Source: Semisulcospira habei (taxonomy: Eukaryota; Mollusca; Gastropoda; Semisulcospiridae). From it: DNA of 64,000 nt. Below the pieces are notes generated by a model. It did not search any database, had not been told where the DNA came from, and worked only from the letters and a program-made list of their open reading frames with translations. Of the stretch, positions 1-8,822 are shown in pieces. Every line of letters begins with the position of its first letter. Positions within the stretch are counted from its first letter, which is position 1. The stretch covers positions 221,369,144 through 221,433,143 of the forward strand of contig BTPG01000001.1 in NCBI GenBank assembly GCA_036245525.1, read 5' to 3'. The position numbers were made by a program, and so were the translations under genes.

Positions 1-356
1 TACTTCGCTTATAACAAATATCGGAATATAGCAATAAAAATGTGGGCCCTCTGGCGATTTGTTATAGCCGGAGTTTACTGTATAAGTAAACAACAACAAA
101 ACAACAACTATTATACTGGTATGAACAAGCAGAAGAAGAGAAAGAGAGATTTAATTTGACCCCTATATGACATTTAAATCCGGCCTACATTTTGATTTTT
201 TGATTTATGCGATTACTGGGAAGGGGATTTGTCAAACCCTAAAGAATGTGTACTTAATGGACAGAGAAAAGAAGAAAAAAAAGCATGTGTTGCAGATAAG
301 AGACCAGCGGCCGATAATTTGGTATTAGTCGTAAATGGAAACATCGTCCTAAATGT

Positions 357-461
357 TTAATAGTTTTTGTGTCGTTGGAGGTTTTACTCGCGATGATTCC
401 TGCAGGAATCATCGCGAGGGTTCGCGAGTAAAACTACGCTTACCGACACCCAAAGGGTTAA
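357..461. repeat. Family E TTAA palindromic element
   Basis: Short foldback element centred on GATTCCTGCAGGAATC, with arms rich in TTTACTCGCGATGATTCC. The right end reads CCAAAGGGTTAA; the left end is degraded but a TTAA is present. It belongs with the copies at 1094, 31666, 41450, 46988 and 53150. Confidence 0.75.
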
Positions 462-553
462 TATTTTTCAGGAATGGCTTCGCAGCACGCCGCCGTTAAC
501 TTCCTGGGACTTAGTTATAACGTCTTTGTTTTTGGTAGTGAATCTTCACTCAC

Positions 554-667
554 CCTGGTTACGTAGCCTGAAGCCTCCCTTGGGAACTTCTTGTCGAAAA
601 AGGAAATCAGCATGCACGTTTTGCCGACATCGGCGTCGCCCACCACCACACATTTGGTGCTGTTCAT
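554..667 (-). CDS. Rho/Cdc42-like GTPase, first coding exon only (partial)
   Basis: This is a 38-residue first coding exon of a Rho-family small GTPase. ATG is at 667 and the GTGAGT donor sits just below 554, leaving phase 0, the same phase as exon 1 of the complete neighbour gene at 6655–11192. The start [11 protein letters not shown], the GKTC of the P-loop and the KFP before switch I are recognisable. The next exons would lie left of the window. Odd points: the P-loop reads GDADVGKT where Cdc42 has GDGAVGKT, so position 12 is Ala and 13 is Asp. The switch I stretch is three residues longer than in Cdc42 and ends YVTR instead of YVPT, so the Mg-binding Thr35 appears replaced. It may be a GTPase-deficient, atypical paralog or a decaying tandem duplicate; one exon cannot tell which. 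Confidence 0.75.
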
Positions 668-1093
668 GCTTGCTTTTCTTTTGCCAGCAGATTCTGTAGC
701 TTCCTTGCTGAACTAGAATGCAAGATCGATAAAAAAAAATAATCGTTTCCCACTGCCCCCACACAAACCAACCAAACCACACCCCACACCCCCCCGACCC
801 CCCCCCCCCCCCCCGCCACGGATAATGTCGCAAGAAGCATAGATCTAAACTAATCTGGCACTACCCTTGAACCATCCGATCCGTCTCCGTCTCTCGCTAT
901 GGTTGTCTGAAGGTGAATTTCGTAAACCAGTATTAAACATGAAATGAGAGCTAGAAATGTAAATCATGTCACTGACCTATTAATGTACTGACGTTCATAT
1001 CTCATTCAGTTACATGTGTATCGGCGCAAAAAGACTACGTGAAATTTAGGTGCATCTTCTTCTTCTGGTTTAGTGACCAACTTTTTGTTGTTG

Positions 1094-1203
1094 TTAACCC
1101 TTTGGCTGTACTGGTAGAGCGCGGTTTTATCGCGATTGATTCCTGCTGGGAATCATCGCGATAAGAATAAACCGCGCGTAAACGGACAGCCATAAGGGTT
1201 TAA
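1094..1203. repeat. Family E TTAA palindromic element
   Basis: Starts TTAACCCTTTGGCTGT and ends ACAGCCATAAGGGTTTAA. The hairpin core carries GCGCGGTTT…AAACCGCGCG around GATTCCTGCTGGGAATC. Both TTAA ends are present. Confidence 0.8.
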
Positions 1204-1451
1204 CGGAGCGGCCCACTTGCCGTTGGGCGGAAGTTATTACAAACAGAAAGGATGGCAATACGTACGACTAAGCTGATAACTATTCAATATCGAAAGCACG
1301 CTTGAGGATCTCCAAATGAGACTTGACATTTCTCACATTACGTGCAGTGTTTTCGGGCTCACTGTTCAACAGCAGGTTAGAACACTAAGACGAATAAGTC
1401 GCGGGAGTTTGAGTGACCTTTTAAGAAGACACTAATCCAAACAGCACTGAC

Positions 1452-1525
1452 CCAAAGCGCAAAGGGCCATCGCAAAGGGCCGCTCACAGGCCAACGGCGG
1501 CCCGATGGCCTTTGGTTGTGCCAAC
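1452..1525. repeat. Family C GC-rich palindrome
   Basis: Contains AAAGCGCAAAGGGCCATCG and, inverted, CCCGATGGCCTTTGG, the arms of the family C foldback. The left arm is partly duplicated (AAAGGGCC occurs twice). Confidence 0.7.
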
Positions 1526-1617
1526 GGGGGATCGTTTAGTACTCTTGCTGTCTCTGTCTGTCAGGATCTGTCGTGTCTCTTGGTGTTTTGGCTGCCTCTG
1601 TGTCTGATCCTGTCTTT

Positions 1618-2130
1618 CTCTCTGAGAGAAGAGATGTGAGAGAGAGAGAGAGAGTAGAGAGAGGAGAGAGGAGAGAGAGGAGATGAGAGCGAGTGAGCGA
1701 CCTCGGAGGAGTGTAGAGAGGTCTTGGGATAGAGAGACGATGGGAGTAAGGAATTGGAGTGAGACGAGGAGGAGGGGATGGGGAGGAAGGTAAAAGGAGA
1801 GGGGTAGGGGGAGGAGGGGAACGGAGAGGGGGGATGGGGGGGGAGGGGGGAGAGGTGGGGTGGGCGGAGGGAACGTGGGGGTGGGGCAGGGGAGGGGGTG
1901 GGGGGGGCGGGGGGAAGGGAAGATAGGACGGGGGGAAGGAAGCGGGGGGGGGGGGGGAGGGGGGGAGGGGTGACTGCGAGACGGACGGGGAGAAGGGGTG
2001 GAGGGGGTGAGAGGCATGGGAGAGGAGAAGGGGAAGAGGGGGAGGGGGTGGGGAGGGGGGAGAGAGGAGGGATGGGGTGCGGGGGGGGGGGAGAGAGAGA
2101 GGGGAGGTCGAGAGGGAGAGAGGAGAGAGC
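1618..2130. repeat. GA/G-rich low-complexity tract at a LINE 3′ end
   Basis: About 500 bp of GAGA and poly-G sequence next to the LINE-tail segment at 2131. Its complement gives long Pro/Ser-rich open frames that are composition artefacts. Confidence 0.85.
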
Positions 2131-2265
2131 ACCATGAATCGTTATTTGACACTGGTAAAGATATTGACAGAGCCCGATGACAATGCCATTTTTCACATTC
2201 TGCCGTGGCTACTTCTACAGTACAAACAACAAATTATATCATTTAGTTACCAGTAGTCTGAAGAC
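2131..2265 (-). mobile_element. LINE 3′ tail fragment
   Basis: The stretch with ATATTGACAGAGCCCGA and CTACTTCTACAG matches 62896–63020, where it lies downstream of a reverse-transcriptase C-terminus. On the minus strand it ends near AATAAAGATTCATTGG in the other copy and runs straight into a (TC)n tract in both copies, so the element appears to end in (TC)n. Confidence 0.65.
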
Positions 2266-2299
2266 TATGGGTGGCGCGGGGGGATCGGGATGGGGAGGG

Positions 2300-2490
2300 A
2301 TGCAAAAAAAAAGTAAAAAAAAAATTAGAATAGGGCTAGGGACTAGGGGAGGGAAAAAAAAAAAAAAAAAAAAAAAACAAATAAAAAAAAAAAAAAAAAA
2401 ATCATGGGGATGGACGGAAAAAAAAAAAAAAAAAAAAAAAACAAAGAAAAAATACAAAAAAAAAATGAAAAAAAAAAAAAAAACAAATTA
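2300..2490. repeat. Poly(A)-rich low-complexity tract
   Basis: Near-continuous A runs with scattered G, C and T. No gene is supported here. Confidence 0.85.
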
Positions 2491-3039
2491 AAGAGGAGAT
2501 GTGAGGAGATTGAGAGAAAGGGAGATCCTGAGAAGAAAGTGAGAGAACTGAGAGAGTTATTTACCTCTTGCTAGCTTAGGCGTTAATTTTTTTTAAACCA
2601 TACCGTTGGTCCAGAACTCGGTCTCCAGTGGGGGGCAGGGTCACCACGCGAAACAAATATATTGCCTACGCACAGTCGTGGTATTCACACTGGCCAAAAA
2701 TAACTGCAAAAGTAAACTTTCCCTCGAATGTTTGTGCACAAACTTAGTTTTAAGCATTGAAAAACAATATTAAAGAAAAAACAAGTGCAAAACGGAAGAT
2801 ATTATCTGTTACAGTACAGCCGCCGGAATCAATCAGTTTTCAAGGGGGAGGGGGGGGGGGGGTTGCTCAACTTTTTTTTTTTTCTATTGCCAGGGTCTAG
2901 TATATATCAAAACACCCACAACCGAAACGGTTTTCTTCTGGGTACGTTTGTTGATACGTTTCTAAACTGGTGTTATCGTACGGCACTTGAAACACAATTC
3001 GTTACTATACTCGAATTTTTAGACTCAACCAACAACCAG

Positions 3040-3775
3040 ATAGGTGAAGGCTCTAGAAGCGCTGGCCAGAATTGTACACAAACCAAGAGGAATCCACTCA
3101 GCGCCGGACCACTGTGACAACTAGTTTTTTGACAGACAACAGTTAGTTATTTCTCTTGTGGGCTGGCGGATTTGGCGTGCTACTGATAGCGCGGGGCGCA
3201 GGGGATCTAAACGGTTGTCGGGCGGCGCTGAGTGATTCCTCTTGGTTTGTTTGTGTACAATTCTGCCAGCGCTAGCCTCACCTATTCTGGTTTGTGAGTA
3301 TTTATAACTCGAGGCAAATTGTATCGCTTATAATCGTTACATTGTTCTGTAATGTTCTGTGCATCTACTGTGGGAAATTAGTGGTATTTACCTGACCACA
3401 TATGGTAGTGCACCTTCGTGTTTGTGTATGTATGTTTCCTCTGCCTACTTCCTAAGTTCCGAGAGAGAAAGACATGGGTTTTATATAAGAGACTGATGCA
3501 TCTTTTTTTGAAGATGCAAATGATCGTCTTATTCTATACCTGCGTATTTCTCTGTGGGTGGCGATTGGGTGCCTGATAGGCGGGGGGGGCAGGGGATCTA
3601 ACTGTTGTCTGTCCGGCGCTGAGTGATTCCTCTTGGTTTGTGTACAACTCAATTTTAAACACACTTATTTATACAAACCAAGGGGAATCACTCAGCGCTG
3701 GACAGACAAACAATTGGTTTGTACAATTCTGCCAGCGCTAGCCTCACCTATCTGGTTTGTGAGCACTTATTTATA
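3040..3775. repeat. Cluster of inverted-repeat units (family F)
   Basis: The motif AAGAGGAATCACTCAGCGC and its complement GCGCTGAGTGATTCCTC recur at about 3085, 3225, 3620 and 3690, each near CCAGCGCTRGCCTCACC. They form overlapping foldbacks. A further diverged copy lies near 43320. A poly-G run lies at about 3791–3810. Confidence 0.65.
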
Positions 3776-4257
3776 GTTTGATGCCAGCCGGTGGGGGGGG
3801 GGGGGGGGGGTGCTGTTAACCATGCCCCCCCCAGCATCCGGTCCTGCAGTACGTAGATAAGACGGATCGAATAGGTTATCAGATAATCATATCGAGCCGG
3901 ACACCTCATCATTTTCGAGTGTGCTTCCGCCGCAAGAAACTTTACTACATGATACGTCAGGGAGAAATAGATGCATATTCCTCTCTACACAAACCGCAAC
4001 GTCAATTTTTTTTTTTTTTTTTTTTTTTAAGAGAAGGCAGAGAACGACAGAAAAAAAGGTGCAGACGACAACATCGATGCCATGTATTATTGCGCGTACG
4101 TTATACGGTTATGGCCGCAAGGGGTAGAACTTTTTTATTTTATTTTTTCTTACTTTGTTTAACCAAGCTTAAATATGTCCTGGTAGTGGAATTAATATAT
4201 GATCTATCGCTGTTCAATTTTTTGATACGAGTACACTACGCTTCGATAAAACAAAAA

Positions 4258-4360
4258 CTTTCCCAGTGTGCAAAGGCCATCGGGCCGACGTCGGCCGCCG
4301 TTTGCCCGTGTACGGCTGTGCGCGGCCCGATGGCTTTTTGCGCATTGAGTTGCGACGTGC
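4258..4360. repeat. Family C GC-rich palindrome
   Basis: Starts CCCAGTGTGCAAAGGCCAT and ends with the complementary ATGGCTTTTTGCGCATTG. The arms carry GGGCCGACGTCGGCC. Confidence 0.8.
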
Positions 4361-4610
4361 AACTGAAAGACAATATGTGCCTCATGCTGTTGATAAGGGG
4401 CTTGAGCTAGATTGTGGACATTACATTTTTTTTTTTTTCACGCAGCGTTTGTTCACCGGGGCATTTTGAAAATGACTCGTAAACGCCGATGTTCTGTCGA
4501 CTGGCAAATGCAAACATAAGAAATATGTGAGGCTCACCGGGTTCACACAGCCGTTCTCTGTACTATTCGCTAGAGCCTGCACTGCAGGAAGTTTGCGCGA
4601 TATAAATACA

Positions 4611-4625
4611 ATTATTATTAATCAC

Positions 4626-4678
<53 letters not shown>
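4611..4678. repeat. (ATT)n microsatellite
   Basis: Uninterrupted TTA/ATT triplets after a short imperfect start. Confidence 0.95.
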
Positions 4679-4718
4679 TCACTACAGCAAGATACGAGTA
4701 TAGTTTGATCATGATGAA

Positions 4719-4935
4719 TTAACTCATTCAAGTTCCGACACGGCACGGCAAGACATGGATCGAGCGTGATAGTTCAAGAGTTGTGCCAGAATAGCTTGGC
4801 GCCCATAGGCGCCAAGCTATTCTGGCACAACCCTTGAACTATCACGCTCGATCTGTTTCCAAAAGCGTAATACAGTCTGCTTCAGAGGGCAACTTCAAAA
4901 TTTGAGGATTTCGGTCGTGGAGCAGAATGTGTTAA
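4719..4935. repeat. Family A TTAA palindromic element, complete
   Basis: TTAACTCATTC at the left and GAATGTGTTAA at the right. The core from GATCGAGCGTGATAGTTC to its complement is a near-perfect hairpin with GGCGCC-type centre. The right TTAA is also the left TTAA of the next copy. Confidence 0.85.
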
Positions 4936-5138
4936 CACATTACATCCTGAGGCTGATATTTTTCTTTAAATTGCTTCTTGTCCTGCGAAGGCTGCATTAT
5001 AGTTCAACCGTGTTAGCTCAAGAGTGGTGCGAGAATAGCTTGGCGCCTCCGGCGCCAAGCTATTCTGGCACCACCGCTTGAACTATCATAATCAAATGTA
5101 TTTCAAGCAATGGGTGTTTCAGGATGAAAAGCCGTTAA
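4932..5138. repeat. Family A element, subtype with CATCCTGAGG end
   Basis: Starts TTAACACATTACATCCTG and ends CAGGATGAAAAGCCGTTAA. The hairpin core is AGCTTGGCGCC and complement. It resembles the copy at 41911–42098 and shares a TTAA with the preceding element. Confidence 0.8.
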
Positions 5139-5215
5139 TTTGGCGCCAGAATGGCTTGTCGCTTACGGGCGCCAATTAAACTATTTTGGCGTGACATTTG
5201 AACTGTCGTGGCCCT
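5139..5215. repeat. Degraded family A core
   Basis: GGCGCCAGAATGGCTTGTCG followed by partial complementary sequence. No TTAA ends. Confidence 0.55.
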
Positions 5216-5458
5216 TCTCAGTGTCGCCTGAGTCTCTTGGCTGTAAGGCACGAGTAATCTGCACTGGCCAGACTTGCCAATCAGCCTCTTACTTGGGCCT
5301 GTGAGTAATCATGGTATAAAAACAGTTCCGCCATCTCAGTCTCTTGCTTTAGTGAGAAAAAGAAGCACTTTAGGTGTAATTGTTATAAGGATGACAACAC
5401 AAACGAAATATTATTGTTATTCGAGAGATTTATTAGTATGCACATATGCAGTGCAAGC

Positions 5459-5540
5459 AACACACACGCGCGCCACGCACACGCACGCACGCACACGCAC
5501 GCACACACACGCACACACGCACGCACGCACACACACTTCG
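5459..5540. repeat. (CA)n/(CACG)n microsatellite
   Basis: Alternating CACG and CACA units. Confidence 0.9.
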
Positions 5541-5834
5541 CAGATACCCATGCACTAAAGTGTACAATATCAGTCTGTTGTCTTGTACATAGGTAGTTTA
5601 CATGTAATTGTAGGCCTACGCCCGGCCATCCCACCAGCCCGGGAAAAGTACGTAAACTTTAGGTAAACAAAGGCAAATATCATAATGGGTTAACAATGAC
5701 ATGTATACAAAAGGGGTGGGGTTGGGGGAGAGAGGGGGGGGGGGGGGGCTTCTGCTTCAGTAGCACCAGGGCTTAGGGTCGGTCCGCAGACGTTGTCAGC
5801 ATTGTTTGCAAGAGGACAGACATGCCCCGCCCGC

Positions 5835-5992
5835 ACTCAGCTGCTGTCGGTTGATCAGTCGTGGAGACAAGATCTACTTCACTCTCAACATGAGGACTCC
5901 AGACATCACGTGACTCAGCTGCTGTCGGTTGATCAGTCGTGGAGACAAGATCTACTTCACTCTCAACATGAGGACTCCAGACATCACGTGAC
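5835..5992. repeat. Two-copy 78-bp tandem duplication
   Basis: ACTCAGCTGCTGTCGGTTG starts at 5835 and again at 5913, and the two copies look identical. The unit length divides by three, so both strands show a repeated open frame, but nothing else supports coding. Confidence 0.85.
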
Positions 5993-6485
5993 TTATCCAC
6001 CTCTTTTATAAGCAGCTGGTTGCTTCTTAGCTGTTAGCAAGGCCGCACAAGGGACCAGTTACACGAGTGAGCATAAATCTTACGCATGCCAATAAGCAAA
6101 GTGCTCCACTATAGCGAGCACCTTGCTTAGTGGCAGGCGCAGGATTTAAGCTCGCTAGACAGCTCTGCCCATGAAAATAAAACCTGTTCCTATCACAACA
6201 CCTTGCGAGAACGATAAGAGTTCCTTGATAGGCCAATGGGCGTGTTGAGAACGTTGTGAGGGGCTAGTAACAGCTAAAAATTATATGTCCGCGGAGCCTG
6301 TCATGCACAAAAATAAGCCACTCAGTCGAAAACCAATCTTGTACTGAAAGCTGCCTTTACGAATGTTTAAGTTCAGTCTTGAGCAACACACTCAAAATTC
6401 CACCAGCAAGCTTGAGCGGTTTGCCAGCTTGGCTGCCATTTGTTTCAGTAAGTTATTATTTCCGTGACGCGACACAAGGGACAGG

Positions 6486-6590
6486 ACGACTATGCTAGTT
6501 CAAGGATGGTGACAGAATAGCATGGCACCTGTAGGCGCCAAGCTATTCTGTCACCATCCTTGAACTATCATGGTTGATATGTCTCCTGAA
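6486..6590. repeat. Family A hairpin in the 3′ flank of the Cdc42-like gene
   Basis: ATGCTAGTTCAAGGATGG…CCATCCTTGAACTATCATGG with an AGCTATTCTG stem. It lies about 70–170 bp beyond the stop codon of the GTPase gene and so probably within its 3′ UTR. Confidence 0.75.
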
Positions 6591-6654
6591 CTAGCATGCA
6601 GTCTTGAGGACGGCCACTCCTAACGGGAATGTTAAAGTTATCGGCCTCGAAGTG

Positions 6655-8765
6655 TTAAAGAATTGAACACTTATTCTTTGACTTGTTTTTTTTGGGCGGG
6701 TCCAGGTAAGCCAGTATCGCCTCGTCAAACACATCTTTCAGGCCTTTCTGCAACACAAGCAAGGTACACAACAGCAGTCAGTTTCGAAAGTTCCTGGTAT
6801 TTTGGGGCAAGAAAAAAAAAAGTCTTAAAATACAGGTGCGCTCACAAAGAGATGTCTTCACAGGCAAATATTGTCACATGTCACTAAAGACCATGATTTA
6901 GGTTTCTACAGCCACCTAAGTGATAGTTTTCTCTCAAAAGCGTGGTCGCTCAATGCTTGTTCTCCTGTATATATTTACAAGTACCAGTTATAGAAAGAAG
7001 TTTACCGTTCACAGGCAATATCAACGTATTTTTTCCTCCGGTCACAGACTTTTGGGCTAATAACGGAATTAAGGTCTCATAGTTCAGGTGCATTTAAATA
7101 TGTAAATCGCGTAAGCGTTATAATTTGTATGTTTGTACTTTATGAGTAATTAGTATTACATGTACTGTAAAGTGGCCAGTGTAAATGCTGTTTCTGACAC
7201 ACTGCAAGCTTGTTTCAGGTGCTACTGCAGTAAGCAAGTCTGGCAGTGAAAACCTAACGCAGGCCTTGCAAGCATCCAGATATACACCACAGAGCCGTGC
7301 TTCCACACCAACCTTTGTACAGCCATAACTTTGGGAAAGGTGTGCCATTTTACCTATCTTTTAAAAAAGATGATTGCCCACCCAAGGTCATCGGGCCGCC
7401 GTTGGCCCGGGCACGGACGTGCGCGGGCCAACGGCGGCCGACGTCGGACCGATGGCTTTCTGCGAATTGGGGGTAGTGTATAACGTGCCTGGAAAATGAC
7501 CAGCAAAGAAGGAAACGGACTACTTTAGAACGAAGCTTGTTTCTTCCCTTGCCGGTTATACCATTGTGTTCACTGTTTTAGTCTGGATTGTTATTTATTA
7601 TTGATCCCGAATATTTCCGATACATTCCTATATTTCCAATTCTATTTCCTATTACAAATGGCCGCAACAGTGTACTGCATAAATGTGATTGAGTGATTCG
7701 GTCCGGAGAGCTCCAAAACCAACGTGCCTCCTTGTGAAACTGAAAGTGGTAGACGAACCGAGTCTTTGACACGTAACAAAACGCCCAGTGCTCTAAAGGC
7801 CATCGGGCCGACGTCGGCCCGATGGCCTTTTGCGCGCTGGGCGATTAGTAGTGTGGACTTTTTTAGTTTTGTTTTGTTTTGAAAAAAGTTAGATTCTTAC
7901 ATATAGGCCTATTTTAAGATCTGTACTTTACCTAGGACGATTACACTGACTGGCGGTGTGGGAACACTTGATGCAAGGCAACACATTGGCTATTTCTGTG
8001 GGGCGCGACAATTTCATACCCTTACCTGTGTAAGAGCGGAGCACTCGAGGTATTTGACGAGTTTCAAGTCCTTGGCGACTTTCTCCCCCTCTTCGGTTGT
8101 GACTGGCTTCTGCTTCACCTTGGCCAGATTCGCTATGGTGGTCCTGTCGTCTCGCAGGTCTACCTGCGTCCCGACCAGCAGGACCTGACCGTTGGGACAG
8201 TTGCCGCGGACCTCGGGTATCCACTGTAAAATACAATCGTGTATATATGAAGAAAAAGTAGCGCCGTGTCCACAGGCTCTAAAGAAACAAAACTTTGACC
8301 CCGCACACCACTCCACGTGTATAGACCAAGTCTGTCCTGATTTCGCAAAGACCAGTATGTCATATGAAATGCAAATTTTAAAAAAATCACAAAGACTGGG
8401 CATGCCGGCTATTGCCATTGTAGGGCAGAAGTGCTCAATGCGCAAAAGGCCGACGTCGGCCCAATGGCCTTTTGCGCACTGGGTTTAAACCTAAGGAAAG
8501 AAAGAAGTTACCTTATCTATTGCATTTTGCAATGATGAAGGGGAAACAACCGAGAAGCAGACCAAGAAGACGTCTGTCTTGGAATAGGACAAGGGACGCA
8601 ATTTGTCATAATCTTCCTGGCCGGCCGTGTCAAACAGACCCAGTGTGTACGGCTCTCCTCCCACCATCAGCGTGACTGCATACGTGTCGAATATCTGAGG
8701 ACAGAGGGTATTAGAGTTTGTGTCCTGATGTGTAATTTCGCACCTTACGACATACGCTGGAGCTC

Positions 8766-8822
<57 letters not shown>

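Noticed and set aside
1484..2196. Long Pro/Ser-rich open frames on the minus strand and Gly/Arg-rich frames on the plus strand
   Set aside because: They translate a GA/G-rich low-complexity tract; several frames are open at once and no splice or domain signal is present.
3785..3812. Poly-G and poly-C runs here and near 14461, 31601 and 44633 as functional elements
   Set aside because: Homopolymers of this length are prone to mutation and sequencing error; nothing else points to function.
4740..4860. Rho-independent terminators or microRNA precursors among the perfect hairpins
   Set aside because: The same hairpins recur dozens of times with TTAA ends and are interrupted by other transposons, which fits MITEs; there is no evidence of conserved single loci.
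5383..5634. Cys/Val and His/Thr repeat frames here and at other CA/GT tracts
   Set aside because: Dinucleotide microsatellite translations.
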